Part shown: positions 24,023-33,945 of the stretch, piece by piece | Numbering within the stretch: the first letter of the stretch is position 1 | How the letters are laid out: every line of letters starts with the position of its first letter | NCBI RefSeq assembly: GCF_012275515.1 | Contig: NZ_JAAZQL010000002.1 | Location: 1-64,000 of the forward strand | DNA length: 64,000 bases | Reading direction: 5' to 3' | Source of the DNA: Novosphingobium sp. SG707 | GTDB taxonomy: Bacteria; Pseudomonadota; Alphaproteobacteria; Sphingomonadales; Sphingomonadaceae | The notes under the pieces: model-generated | Databases searched by the model: none | The model's input: the letters and a program-made list of their open reading frames with translations, nothing else | Told to the model about the DNA's origin: nothing | Made by a program: the position numbers and the translations under genes

Positions 24023-26815
24023 ATGAGCTTCCGCAGCTTCAAGGCGGGGCGCCTTGGTGCGTCCGCCGCATGCATTGCCGTGTCTGCTTTCATCTTTCCG
24101 GCGCTGGCCGAGGCCCAGCAGGCCGCGCCTGAGCCGGCGGCCAATGACCAGGCGATCGTGGTGACGGGCATCCGCGCCTCGCTCGATGCCTCGGCCTCGC
24201 TCAAGCGCCGTTCGCCGGTGATCGTGGAATCCATTTCGGCCGAAGACATCGGCAAATTGCCTGACGTGTCGATTGCGGATTCGCTGGCCCGTCTGCCCGG
24301 CGTCACGGCCCAGCGTCTGGAAGGGCGCGATCAGCGCCTCTCGATCCGTGGCCTTGGCCCCGATTTCGGTACCACGCTGCTCAACGGCCGCGAACAGGTG
24401 ACCGTGGGCGACAATCGCGGTGTGGAATATGACCAGTATCCGTCGGAATTCTTCAAGAATGTGGTGGTTTATAAGGCCGCCAATGCCGGGCTGATCGCGG
24501 CGGGCGTGTCGGGCACAGTGGACCTGCGCATGCTGCGTCCGCTGGCGCAGAAGGACCGCATCATCGCGGTGCAGTTGCGCGGTCAGATGAACGGCATCAA
24601 GGCGCTCAACCCTGACAGCGACAACAAGGGCTTCCGCGCCTCGGCCGCCTATGTCGACAAGTTTGCCGACGACAAGTGGGGCATCGCCATCGGCCTGTCG
24701 GCCACCCAAGCTCCTTCGCAGAACGAGCGCTACAACGCCTGGGGCTTCCCCAATGACCCGGCGGCGGGCGGCGCGCTGTTCCTTGGCGGGGCCAAGCCCT
24801 ATGTGCAGTCGAACATGCTCAAGCGCTATGGCGGCGTGGTGACGGTCGAATGGGCGCCCAGCGACAATTTCCATTCCACGCTCGACCTGCTCTATTCCAA
24901 GTTCAAGGAAACCCAGCACCTGCGCGGTATCGAATTCCCGATTGCCCCCACGTGGGGTTCGGGCGCCACGATCCAGCCGGGCTATACCACCACCAACGGT
25001 CTGGTCACCAACGCCACGCTTACCGGCGTCCATGCGGTGCAGCGCAATGACCTGAACGAGCGCACGGCGGACAATTTCTCGGCCGGGTGGAACGGCGTGT
25101 GGACGGTGGCCGAGGACACCCACATCACGCTCGACGCCAGCTACAGCACGGCCAAGCGCACCGACTTCCTGCTCGAAACCTATACCGGCACCGGATACAA
25201 TTCGGCGGGCGCGTCCGACACGCTCAAGATCAGCGCCAATCCCAACGGCACTTTCTCGATCGTGCCGACGCTGGATTATTCAAACACCGGCCTGTTCGGC
25301 ATCACCGACCCGCGCGGCTGGGGCTATAATGGCACGACCGCCGTGGTTCAGGCGGGCTTCCTCAACAAGCCCAACTTCAAGGACGACCTGCTGGCCCTGC
25401 GCGCCAGCCTGGATGGCAAGTTCGGCGGCGGCAACGTCATTTCCGGCTGGGAAGTGGGTGTGAACTATTCGCGCCGCAAGAAGACCTCGAACTTCTTGTC
25501 CTACTTCCTCTGCCCCAAGGGCGCGGGCACCAATTGCACCGTGTCGAGCGGCACCACCACCTTTGCCCCCGTGCCCAGCGCGGCGGTGCTCGGTTCGGTG
25601 GCGCTGGATTATCTGGGCGTGCCCAAGATGCTCGCGCTCGATCCGATGTATCTGTATAACAACAGCTTTAATGCGGCCTATGACAATCGCCCCGTCTCGC
25701 TGGTGCGCGACAATTCGGTGACCGAAAATGTCATCACCGGCTATGCCATGCTCAAGCTGGACGGCGATGTGGCGGGCAAGCGCCTGACAGGCAGCATCGG
25801 CGCACAGGTGGTCCACACCAACCAGAGCTCGGATGGTTCGATCTCCAACTTCTCGAATGGCGCGGTCACGCTTTATCCGGCCACGGGCGGCGCGAAATAC
25901 ACCAATGTCCTGCCCAGCCTGAACCTCTCGCTGGAAATGGATCCTTCGATGTTCGTCAAGTTCTCGGCCTCGCACACGATGGTGCGCGCGCGCCTTGATC
26001 AGTTGCGCGTCAATCAGGAGTTCAACATCGACCCCACCCGTCTGGGTTCGACCACGCCGGGCCAATCGGTGTTCAGCTCGACCGGCGGCAATGCCCAGCT
26101 TCGCCCCTATCACTCGACCAACATCGACCTCTCGCTGGAACGCTATTTCCGCAAGGGCGGCTATGTCTCGGTGGCGGGCTATTACAAGAAGCTGACGCAG
26201 TTCGTCGATCCGTCGAACAATTTCCTCTATGATTTCTCCTCTGCGCTCAGCAGCCTGACGCCCGCCCAGCGCGCGGCGGTGGGCACCACGCTGGGCACGG
26301 TCAACGCGCCGGCCAACACCGGGCATGGCGATGTGAAGGGTGTGGAAGGGACGCTCTCGCTGCCCTTCTCGCTGCTGACGCCCAAGCTGGATGGTTTCGG
26401 CTTCTATGGCAGCCTGTCCTATACCGACAGCACGATCTATCTGGCCAGCAATCCGGGGCAGGCGATCACGCTGCCGGGCCTGTCGGACTGGGTGCAGAAC
26501 GCGGCGCTTTATTATGAAAAACACGGGTTCCAGGCGCGGGTGAACTATCGCTTCCGCTCGACCTTCCTGGCCGAAGTGGCGGGCCTTTCGGCCAACCCCA
26601 CCTATCGTCAGGCCAAGGCCGAAGCGATTGTCGACGCCCAGATCGGCTATGAATTCCAGCCCGGCTCCAAGCTCTACGGCCTCGCGGTCATGCTTCAGGC
26701 CAAGAACCTGACCGACCGGCCCTTCATCACCTATCAGAACAATGATGTGCGCCAGTTGATCGACTATCAGCGCTATGGCCGCGACTATTACCTGAGCGTC
26801 AGCTACAAGTTCTGA
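24023..26815 (+). CDS. TonB-dependent receptor of the maltodextrin locus (MalA-type)
   Basis: A 930-residue receptor of the large Caulobacter-type class. Signal peptide MSFRSFKAGRLGASAACIAV with cleavage after AEAQ, TonB box QAIVVTGIRASLD, plug with KRRSPVIVESISAEDIGKLP and DVSIADSLARLPGVTAQR, and a barrel ending in DYYLSVSYKF with a terminal Phe. The plug pattern VIVESISAEDIGKLPD is the hallmark of receptors for oligosaccharides in this group, and MalA of Caulobacter transports maltodextrins. The ATG at 24023 has AGGAGAGG in front. It heads the operon that runs through halogenase, amylase and glucosidases; a terminator-like hairpin after its stop may lower expression of the genes behind it. 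Confidence 0.93.
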   Translation: MSFRSFKAGRLGASAACIAVSAFIFPALAEAQQAAPEPAANDQAIVVTGIRASLDASASLKRRSPVIVESISAEDIGKLPDVSIADSLARLPGVTAQRLEGRDQRLSIRGLGPDFGTTLLNGREQVTVGDNRGVEYDQYPSEFFKNVVVYKAANAGLIAAGVSGTVDLRMLRPLAQKDRIIAVQLRGQMNGIKALNPDSDNKGFRASAAYVDKFADDKWGIAIGLSATQAPSQNERYNAWGFPNDPAAGGALFLGGAKPYVQSNMLKRYGGVVTVEWAPSDNFHSTLDLLYSKFKETQHLRGIEFPIAPTWGSGATIQPGYTTTNGLVTNATLTGVHAVQRNDLNERTADNFSAGWNGVWTVAEDTHITLDASYSTAKRTDFLLETYTGTGYNSAGASDTLKISANPNGTFSIVPTLDYSNTGLFGITDPRGWGYNGTTAVVQAGFLNKPNFKDDLLALRASLDGKFGGGNVISGWEVGVNYSRRKKTSNFLSYFLCPKGAGTNCTVSSGTTTFAPVPSAAVLGSVALDYLGVPKMLALDPMYLYNNSFNAAYDNRPVSLVRDNSVTENVITGYAMLKLDGDVAGKRLTGSIGAQVVHTNQSSDGSISNFSNGAVTLYPATGGAKYTNVLPSLNLSLEMDPSMFVKFSASHTMVRARLDQLRVNQEFNIDPTRLGSTTPGQSVFSSTGGNAQLRPYHSTNIDLSLERYFRKGGYVSVAGYYKKLTQFVDPSNNFLYDFSSALSSLTPAQRAAVGTTLGTVNAPANTGHGDVKGVEGTLSLPFSLLTPKLDGFGFYGSLSYTDSTIYLASNPGQAITLPGLSDWVQNAALYYEKHGFQARVNYRFRSTFLAEVAGLSANPTYRQAKAEAIVDAQIGYEFQPGSKLYGLAVMLQAKNLTDRPFITYQNNDVRQLIDYQRYGRDYYLSVSYKF

Positions 26816-26828
26816 TCGCGACAGGATG

Positions 26829-26860
26829 CGGGCGGGGCGCGATGCTCCGCCCGTCTTTTA
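26829..26860 (+). terminator. Terminator or attenuator after the receptor gene
   Basis: CGGGCGG (26829-26835) pairs with CCGCCCG (26847-26853), followed by TCTTTTAC. Since five functionally linked genes follow on the same strand, it is more likely a partial terminator that sets a higher receptor dose. Confidence 0.7.
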
Positions 26861-26887
26861 CAATAATAAGCCAACGGGAATTGCGGG

Positions 26888-28408
26888 ATGAGCCAAAGGC
26901 CACAACAGCGCATCGTCATTGTGGGCGGCGGCACGGCGGGCTGGATGACGGCTGCTGCGCTGGGTCATTTTCTGGATGACGGCTTTACTGTCGAACTGGT
27001 GGAAAGCGACGCGATCGGCACCATCGGCGTGGGTGAGGCGACCATCCCGCATATCAATGTGTTCAACAAGGCGTTGGGCATTGATGAAAAAACCTTTATG
27101 CGCGCCACGCAGGCAACCTATAAATTGGGCATCGCCTTTGATGGCTGGCTGCATCCGGGCCACAGCTATATCCATGCCTTTGGCGATGTCGGCCGCGATG
27201 TGGGCCTTTGCGCGTTTCAGCATTTCTGGTCGCGCGCGATGCGGCTGGGTTTTGCCAAAGAGACAGGGGTCTATACGCTCAACACCATCGCCGCGCGGGC
27301 CGGGCGGATGCATGACGGCGCGTCGCTGACGGCTCAGACCGTGCCCGCCATGCCCCATGCGTTTCATTTCGACGCGGGGCTCTATGCCGCCTTTCTGCGC
27401 GACCATGCCGAGGCGCGGGGCGTCAAGCGCACCGAGGGGACGATTGCCGAGGTGCGCCGCGATGGCCTGACCGGGGATGTCACGGTGCTGCGCCTTGCCG
27501 ATGGGCGCGAGATTGCGGGCGATCTGTTCATTGACTGCTCCGGCCAGCGGGGCCTGTTGATCGGCGATGCGCTGGGCGGGGCCTATGAGGATTGGCGCCG
27601 CTGGCTGCCCTGTGATCGTGCGATGGCGGTGCAAAGCCCGCGTCTGGCCGATCTGGTGCCCTACACGCGCGCCATCGCCCATCCGGTGGGCTGGCAATGG
27701 CGTATCCCCTTGCAGCATCGCACCGGCAATGGCCGCGTTTATTGCAGCGATTTCATAACCGATGATGCGGTGCATGACGAACTGGTCGCGGGCCTTGAAG
27801 GCGGCGCGATCACCGCGCCCCGCCCGATCCGTTTCACCACCGGCCGTCGCCGCGAGGCGTGGAAGGCCAATGTCATCGCCATCGGCCTGTCCTCCGGTTT
27901 CCTTGAACCGCTGGAATCGACCTCGATCCATCTGATCCAGACGGGGATTGCGCGCCTGCTCAAATTCCTGCCCGGCGGGCCGGTGGCGCAGGTCACGCGC
28001 GATGCCTTCAACGCCCAGTTCGCCTTTGAAATGGAGCGGATCCGCGATTTTATCATCCTGCATTACTGGGCCAACCGGCGCGAAGAAGCTTTCTGGCAGG
28101 CCTGCCGCGCGGTGGACTTGCCCGACAGCTTGCGCGCCAAGATCGACCTCTTCGCCGCTTCGGGCCAGATTTTCCGCGAGGGCGAGGAATTGTTCAGCGA
28201 GGTGGGCTGGTTTCAGGTGATGGCCGCACAGGGCATCATTCCGGCCGCCAGCCATGCCATGGCCGAGGCCATTCCGGAGGCGGATTTGCGCGATTATCTC
28301 GAACTCATCTCGGCGCTCTATACCAGAGAGGTGGGGCAATATCCTTCCCATGCCGACTATATCGCCCGTCATTGCGCGGCCCCCACGGCGCAAAAGGTGA
28401 TGGCATGA
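26888..28408 (+). CDS. Flavin-dependent halogenase homologue (PrnA-like) in the maltodextrin locus
   Basis: A 506-residue flavoprotein. It has the FAD fold signature VIVGGGTAGWMTAAALG, the invariant lysine of flavin-dependent halogenases at Lys79 (ATYKLGIAF), the W-x-W-x-I-P motif at 269-274 (GWQWRIPL) that blocks monooxygenase activity, and the acidic EPLEST segment (Glu340, Glu343) of the active site. All features needed for halogenation are thus present. Homologues are common beside TonB receptors for sugars in Caulobacter and sphingomonads, where no halogenated product is known. It overlaps the amylase start by four bases (ATGA). Its substrate and even whether it halogenates are unknown; a link to the incoming carbohydrate or to the receptor is only inference. 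Confidence 0.9.
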   Translation: MSQRPQQRIVIVGGGTAGWMTAAALGHFLDDGFTVELVESDAIGTIGVGEATIPHINVFNKALGIDEKTFMRATQATYKLGIAFDGWLHPGHSYIHAFGDVGRDVGLCAFQHFWSRAMRLGFAKETGVYTLNTIAARAGRMHDGASLTAQTVPAMPHAFHFDAGLYAAFLRDHAEARGVKRTEGTIAEVRRDGLTGDVTVLRLADGREIAGDLFIDCSGQRGLLIGDALGGAYEDWRRWLPCDRAMAVQSPRLADLVPYTRAIAHPVGWQWRIPLQHRTGNGRVYCSDFITDDAVHDELVAGLEGGAITAPRPIRFTTGRRREAWKANVIAIGLSSGFLEPLESTSIHLIQTGIARLLKFLPGGPVAQVTRDAFNAQFAFEMERIRDFIILHYWANRREEAFWQACRAVDLPDSLRAKIDLFAASGQIFREGEELFSEVGWFQVMAAQGIIPAASHAMAEAIPEADLRDYLELISALYTREVGQYPSHADYIARHCAAPTAQKVMA

Positions 28409-30204
28409 GGCGCGCTTTGACCATGGCTCTGGCCGCGCTGGCGGCGTCCGCCGCGCAAGGCACGCCCCTGTCCGACCTGCGCGCCCGCACGCCCGAACAG
28501 GACGTGATCTATTTCGTCCTGCCCGACCGTTTCGCCAATGGCGATCCGGCTAATGATACGGGCGGCATCGCGGGCGATCGTCTGTCCCATGGCTTCGACC
28601 CTGCGGACAAGGGCTTCTATCATGGCGGCGACCTCAAAGGGCTGACCGCGCGGCTCGATTATATTCAGGGGCTGGGCGCCAGCGCGATCTGGGTCGGGCC
28701 GATTTTCAGGAACAAGCCGGTGCAGGGGGCCAAGGGCCATGAAAGTGCGGGCTATCACGGTTACTGGATCACTGATTTCCTGCATGTCGATCCGCATTTC
28801 GGCAGCGACGCGGATTTCGCCGCGCTGGTAGAGGCGGCCCATGCGCGGGGGATGAAGGTCTATATGGACATCATCGTCAACCACACCGCCGATGTCATCC
28901 AATATCGCGAGGCGGGCAATGCCGCCGCGCCCTATCGTTCGAAGGCCGATTATCCCTTTTCGCGCCGGGGTGGGATCGCGGGCGCGCCGATCAATGGTGG
29001 ATTTGCGGGCGATGATGATGCGCGCTCCGCCAATTGGGCGCATATGACCGATCCCGCCTTTGCCTATACGCCTTATGTGCCGCGCGGCGAGGAGAAGGCC
29101 AAGAACCCGGCCTGGCTCAACAATCCCATCTGGTATCACAATCGCGGCGACACCGACTGGAAGGGCGAGAGCGCGCAATATGGCGATTTCGTCGGGCTGG
29201 ACGATCTGGCCACGGAAAATCCGCGCGTGGTCAAAGAGTTCATCGAGATTTACGCCAGCTGGATCGACCGTTTCGGCATCGACGGCTATCGCATCGACAC
29301 GGCCAAGCATGTGAACCCGCAATTCTGGCGCGCCTTTGTGCCCGCCATGCAGGCGCGGGCGCGGGCGCGCGGCATCCCCAATTTCCACATCTTTGGCGAG
29401 GTGGCGACCGGCGATTATGACCCGGCGCTGCTGGCCGGATGGGTGCATCGCGCGGGGCTGCCTGCGGTGCTGGATTTTGCCTTCATGCGCGCGGCCACCG
29501 ATGCGGCAAGCGGCAGGACCGGCACGCGGGAACTGGCCCGCATGGTCGATGACGATGCGCTCTATGGGCCAAGGGGCGCGCTGCGCCTGCCCACTTTCCT
29601 TGGCAATCACGACAATGGCCGCTTCGCCATGGCCCTGCGCGAGGCCAGGCCGGGGATTGGCGCGCAGGAATGGCTGGCGCGCGACCTGCTGGGCCATGCG
29701 ATGCTGCTGACGCTGCGCGGTGTGCCGACCATCTATTATGGCGATGAACAGGGATTTGCCGGACGCGGGGGCGATCAATCCTCGCGTCAGGATATGTTCG
29801 CCAGCAAGGTGGCCGAATATAATCAGGATGTGCTGGTGGGCACCGCCTCCACCACCGCCGCCGCCAATTTCACGCCCGGCCATCCGCTGTATCAGGCCAT
29901 CGCCCGCCTTGCGCAGATCCGCCGGTCTACCCCCGCGCTCTGGGGCGGGCGGACGATCCTGCGCGCCTCGGGCGAGGGGCCGGGCCTGTTTGCCGTCTCG
30001 CGCCTTGATCCCAAAACCGGGGCCGAGGTGCTGCTGGCCTTCAACACCTCAGGCCAGCCCATCACCGCGCAGGTTTCCGTCGAGGCCGCCACCGGGCGCT
30101 TTAACGCCCTGTCCGGCCCATGCCCCGCCGCGCCCGCCGCACCGGGCAGCGCGACCATCAGCCTGCCCGCTTTCGGCTATGCCATCTGCGCCGCCACCAA
30201 GTAA
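28405..30204 (+). CDS. Periplasmic alpha-amylase, GH13
   Basis: A 599-residue secreted alpha-amylase. The ATG at 28405 gives a signal peptide (MRRALTMALAALAASAAQG) and the ATGA coupling with the halogenase gene; an upstream ATG in the same frame would bury it. The GH13 barrel shows region I VNHTAD, nucleophile Asp298 (GIDGYRIDTAKH), acid/base Glu332 (FHIFGEVATG) and the transition-state Asp403 (FLGNHDNGRF). A calcium-type loop lies in the B domain (SKADYPFSRRGG). The C-terminal beta domain ends at Ala-Thr-Lys. It should cut maltodextrins in the periplasm for uptake by the MFS transporter, or act on cyclic or long dextrins brought in by the receptor. Confidence 0.93.
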   Translation: MRRALTMALAALAASAAQGTPLSDLRARTPEQDVIYFVLPDRFANGDPANDTGGIAGDRLSHGFDPADKGFYHGGDLKGLTARLDYIQGLGASAIWVGPIFRNKPVQGAKGHESAGYHGYWITDFLHVDPHFGSDADFAALVEAAHARGMKVYMDIIVNHTADVIQYREAGNAAAPYRSKADYPFSRRGGIAGAPINGGFAGDDDARSANWAHMTDPAFAYTPYVPRGEEKAKNPAWLNNPIWYHNRGDTDWKGESAQYGDFVGLDDLATENPRVVKEFIEIYASWIDRFGIDGYRIDTAKHVNPQFWRAFVPAMQARARARGIPNFHIFGEVATGDYDPALLAGWVHRAGLPAVLDFAFMRAATDAASGRTGTRELARMVDDDALYGPRGALRLPTFLGNHDNGRFAMALREARPGIGAQEWLARDLLGHAMLLTLRGVPTIYYGDEQGFAGRGGDQSSRQDMFASKVAEYNQDVLVGTASTTAAANFTPGHPLYQAIARLAQIRRSTPALWGGRTILRASGEGPGLFAVSRLDPKTGAEVLLAFNTSGQPITAQVSVEAATGRFNALSGPCPAAPAAPGSATISLPAFGYAICAATK

Positions 30205-30216
30205 GGACCCCCGATA

Positions 30217-31821
30217 ATGACCCTTTCGCAAGGCCCATGGTGGCGCGGCGCCACCATCTATCAGATCTATCCGCGCAGCTTTGCCGACAGCAATGGCGAC
30301 GGCATCGGCGATCTTCCGGGCATCACCGCGCATCTCGATCATATCGCCTCGCTGGGCGTGGATGCCATCTGGATCAGCCCGTTCTTCACCAGCCCGATGG
30401 CCGATTTCGGCTATGATGTGGCCGATTACCGCGATGTCGATCCGATCTTTGGCACGCTGAGCGATTTCGACGCCTTGGTGGCGCGCGCGCATGGATCGGG
30501 CCTGAAGGTGATGATCGACATGGTCTTCGCCCATACCAGCGACGCCCATCCATGGTTCGCGCAAAGCCGGGCGGACAAGACCAACGCTCACGCCGACTGG
30601 TATGTCTGGCGCGATGCGAACCCCGACGGCACGCCGCCCAACAACTGGCAATCGGTGTTCGGCGGCCCGGCCTGGACATGGGATGCGCGCCGCCAGCAAT
30701 ATTACATGCACCAGTTCCTGAAAGAGCAACCCCAGTTGAACGGCCATAATCCTGCGGTGCAGGAGGCCTGCCTTGATGTGCTGCGTTTCTGGCTGGATCG
30801 CGGGGTGGATGGGTTCCGGCTCGATGCGCTTAACCATGCGATGTTCGATCCCGGATTTGCCGATAATCCGGTGGCGGCCGACAATGGCAAGCCGCGCACC
30901 CGACCTTATGATTTTCAGGCCAAGGTCAACAGCATGAACCACCCCGATGTGGTCGGCTTTGTCGAACGCATCGCGGCGGTCTGTCAGGCGGCGGGCGCGA
31001 CCTTTACCGTGGCCGAAATCGGTGGGGATGACGCCGATCCGCTGATGAAGGCCTATACGGCGGGCGAGGGGCGGCTTTCGAGCGCCTACAGCTTCGATTT
31101 CCTCTATGCCGACCGCCTGACCGCCGATCTGGTGGCGCGCACGCAGGCGCTTTGGGACGGCGCGCCGGATGCCGATGGCCGCGCGCAGGGCTGGCCGAGC
31201 TGGGCCTTTGAAAACCACGATGCGCCGCGCCATGTCTCGCGCTGGGTCGGGGCGGAGCATCGTGATGCCTATGCGCGGATGACCATGGCGCTGCTGATGG
31301 CGCTGCGCGGCAATGCGTTTCTGTATCAGGGGCAGGAGCTGGGCCTGACGCAGGATGATATCCCGTTCCACCTGCTTCAGGACCCCGAAGCCATCGCCAA
31401 CTGGCCGCTGACGCTGAGCCGCGACGGCGTGCGCACGCCGATGCCTTGGCAGGTGCAGGACGAGCAGGGCGGGTTCACCAAGGGCGCGCCGTGGTTGCCG
31501 CTTTCAAGCGAGAACATCGCCCGCGCGGTGGACCGGCAAGAGGCCGACCCGCAAAGCCAATTGGCCATCACCCGCCAGATCATCGCCCTGCGCCGCGCGC
31601 ATCGGGCGCTGGCGGTGGGCGCGATGGAGGATCTGCGCGTGGATGGCGATCTGCTCACCTTCACCCGGCGCGAGGGGGGCGAGGCGGTGGCCTGCGCCTT
31701 TAACCTTGGCGGCGAAACCATCGCGCATGCCGCGCCGGAGGGGCAGATCCTGCTGGCATTGAACGGCGCGGAGGGCGGGCAATTACCGCCTTATGCCGCG
31801 CATTTTATCCTGTCTGCTTAA
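30217..31821 (+). CDS. Alpha-glucosidase, GH13 (oligo-1,4/1,6-glucosidase type)
   Basis: A 534-residue enzyme without signal peptide, so cytoplasmic. The N-terminus WWRGATIYQIYPRSFADSNG and the barrel motifs are those of the GH13 glucosidase branch: nucleophile Asp203 (GVDGFRLDALNH), acid/base Glu267 (FTVAEIGG) and Asp335 (FENHDAPR). It starts 12 bases after the amylase stop and is followed 29 bases later by the GH97 gene, so all are one operon. It probably releases glucose from imported maltose and maltodextrins. Whether it prefers 1,4 or 1,6 bonds cannot be read with certainty. Confidence 0.93.
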   Translation: MTLSQGPWWRGATIYQIYPRSFADSNGDGIGDLPGITAHLDHIASLGVDAIWISPFFTSPMADFGYDVADYRDVDPIFGTLSDFDALVARAHGSGLKVMIDMVFAHTSDAHPWFAQSRADKTNAHADWYVWRDANPDGTPPNNWQSVFGGPAWTWDARRQQYYMHQFLKEQPQLNGHNPAVQEACLDVLRFWLDRGVDGFRLDALNHAMFDPGFADNPVAADNGKPRTRPYDFQAKVNSMNHPDVVGFVERIAAVCQAAGATFTVAEIGGDDADPLMKAYTAGEGRLSSAYSFDFLYADRLTADLVARTQALWDGAPDADGRAQGWPSWAFENHDAPRHVSRWVGAEHRDAYARMTMALLMALRGNAFLYQGQELGLTQDDIPFHLLQDPEAIANWPLTLSRDGVRTPMPWQVQDEQGGFTKGAPWLPLSSENIARAVDRQEADPQSQLAITRQIIALRRAHRALAVGAMEDLRVDGDLLTFTRREGGEAVACAFNLGGETIAHAAPEGQILLALNGAEGGQLPPYAAHFILSA

Positions 31822-31850
31822 CCCCCTTCTTCCCCCGGAGAGAGACCAAC

Positions 31851-33899
31851 ATGGCCCGCTCGATTGTCCCCCTTGCCGCCCTTTTGCTGACGGCAACCTC
31901 AGCTTATGCCCAGACCGCGCCCGCCAGCTATTCGGCCACATCGCCCGATGGCACCATCGCCATTGCCATCACCACCGACAGCGATCACCGCGCCCGCTAC
32001 AGCATCACCCGCAAGGGCAAGGCGCTGATCGCGCCCTCGCTGATGGGCTTCATCCTGACCGACGGCGTCAACATGGTGCGCGGATGGACCATCACCGGCG
32101 CCGATACGGCCAAGGGCGATGACACATGGGAGCAGCCCTGGGGCGAGCGCCGCTATGTGCGCGACCATTATAACGAGATCACCGTCCACCTGCGCCAGTC
32201 CAAGGAGCAGGGTGAGCGGTTGATGGATGTCCATTTCCGCATTTTCGACAATGGCGTGGGCTTTCGCTATGAAATCCCCAGGCAGGCCGCGATGACCACG
32301 ATGCGCATCGCCGATGAGGTCACCGAATTCGACATCGCGCCGCGCGGCACCGCATGGTGGATCCCCGGCGGCGAATGGAACCGCTATGAACAGGTCTATC
32401 AAAAGACCCCGATCGATGGCGTTTCCACCGCGCATACGCCGATCACCATGCGCCTTGATGATGGCACGCATCTCTCCTTTCACGAGGCCGCGTTGGTCGA
32501 TTATTCGGCCATGTGGTTCAAGCGGGCCGATGGGCAGAAGTTCCGCACCACCCTTGCGCCTTCGGGACAGGGCGCGCGGGTTGTGCGCGATCTGCCCTTC
32601 AACACGCCTTGGCGCGCGATCCGCATGGCCGATGATGCCGCAGGGCTGGTGGAAAACGACCTTGAACTGAACCTCAACGAACCGAACAAGATCGGCGATG
32701 TAAGCTGGTTCAAGCCGCAAAAGTACATCGGCATCTGGTGGGGCATGATCCGGGGCGACTGGACATGGGCCGAAGGGCCAAAGCATGGCGCCACCACCGA
32801 GCGGGCCAAGCAGTACATCGACTTTGCCGCCAAGAACGGCTTTTCCAGCGTGCTGATCGAGGGCTGGGACAAGGGCTGGAACGGCAACTGGCTGGGCACG
32901 GGGGGCGATTTCAGCTTTACCAAATCGGCCGATGGTTTCGATCTGGAGGCTGTCACCGCCTATGGCCACAAGAAGGGCGTCAACATCATCGGCCATCACG
33001 AAACGGGCGGCAATATCGCCAATTACGAGGCCCAGCTTGAGGATGCGATGAAGCTCTACAACCGCCTCGGCGTGCCGGCGGTCAAGACGGGCTATGTGGC
33101 CGATGCTGGCGGCATTCAGGCGCCCTGCGGGAATGAGCCAGCCAAAATCTGCATGGAATATCACGATGGCCAGCGTCAGGTGCAGCATCACCTGCGCGTG
33201 GTGCAGGTGGCGGCGAAGTATCACATTGCCGTCAATGCGCATGAGCCGGTGAAGGACACCGGCCTGCGGCGCACCTATCCCAACTGGATCGCGCGGGAAG
33301 GCGCGCGCGGCATGGAATATAACGCATGGGGCGCCTTCGCCAATGGGCCGAGCCATGAGCCGACTCTGGTTTACACCCGTATGCTGTCCGGCCCGATGGA
33401 TTTCACCCCCGGTATCCTCAGCCTTGAGGGCGCCAACCATGCGCCCTTGGCCTCGACGCTGGCCAAGCAATTGGGGCTGTATCTGGCGCTCTATTCCCCG
33501 ATCCAGATGGCGGCCGATTTTATCGAGAGCCTTGAAGCGCATCCCAAGGAACTGGCCTTCATCCGCCAGGTGCCCGCCGATTGGGCGCAGAGCCATCTGA
33601 TCGCGGGCGCGGTGGGCGAATATGCGATCTTTGCCCGTCAGGATCGTAACAGCCCCGACTGGTATGTCGGCGGGGTGAACGATGCCACGGCGCGCGATGT
33701 GGATCTGAAGCTTGATTTCCTCGATCCCGGCAAGACCTATACCGCCACCATCTATAAGGACGGCGAGGGCGCGACCTATCTGACTGAGGCGCGGCACAGG
33801 ATCGCCTATGAAACGCGCAAAGTGGCCAAGGGCGACACCATCAAACTGTGGCTGGCGGCGGGCGGGGGCGGGGCAATTCGTCTCACCCCGGTGAAATAA
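31851..33899 (+). CDS. susB: GH97 alpha-glucosidase (SusB-type)
   Basis: A 682-residue secreted glycoside hydrolase with signal peptide MARSIVPLAALLLTATSAYA, an N-terminal beta-sandwich, a central barrel (WGMIRGDWTWAEGPKHGATT, IEGWDKGWNGNW) and a C-terminal beta domain. Glu465 in NAHEP and Glu489 in REGARGMEYNAW are spaced 24 residues apart, as are Glu508 and Glu532 of Bacteroides SusB, which marks the inverting alpha-glucosidase subgroup rather than the retaining alpha-galactosidases. It has the calcium-binding HHETGG (Glu384). It is the last gene of the maltodextrin operon and acts in the periplasm on the non-reducing end of dextrins. GAGAGACC precedes the ATG. Confidence 0.93.
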   Translation: MARSIVPLAALLLTATSAYAQTAPASYSATSPDGTIAIAITTDSDHRARYSITRKGKALIAPSLMGFILTDGVNMVRGWTITGADTAKGDDTWEQPWGERRYVRDHYNEITVHLRQSKEQGERLMDVHFRIFDNGVGFRYEIPRQAAMTTMRIADEVTEFDIAPRGTAWWIPGGEWNRYEQVYQKTPIDGVSTAHTPITMRLDDGTHLSFHEAALVDYSAMWFKRADGQKFRTTLAPSGQGARVVRDLPFNTPWRAIRMADDAAGLVENDLELNLNEPNKIGDVSWFKPQKYIGIWWGMIRGDWTWAEGPKHGATTERAKQYIDFAAKNGFSSVLIEGWDKGWNGNWLGTGGDFSFTKSADGFDLEAVTAYGHKKGVNIIGHHETGGNIANYEAQLEDAMKLYNRLGVPAVKTGYVADAGGIQAPCGNEPAKICMEYHDGQRQVQHHLRVVQVAAKYHIAVNAHEPVKDTGLRRTYPNWIAREGARGMEYNAWGAFANGPSHEPTLVYTRMLSGPMDFTPGILSLEGANHAPLASTLAKQLGLYLALYSPIQMAADFIESLEAHPKELAFIRQVPADWAQSHLIAGAVGEYAIFARQDRNSPDWYVGGVNDATARDVDLKLDFLDPGKTYTATIYKDGEGATYLTEARHRIAYETRKVAKGDTIKLWLAAGGGGAIRLTPVK

Positions 33900-33945
33900 G
33901 GCCCGGCCCGGTTGACGCGGGCGCGTCACGGGATAGGGAAGGGTG

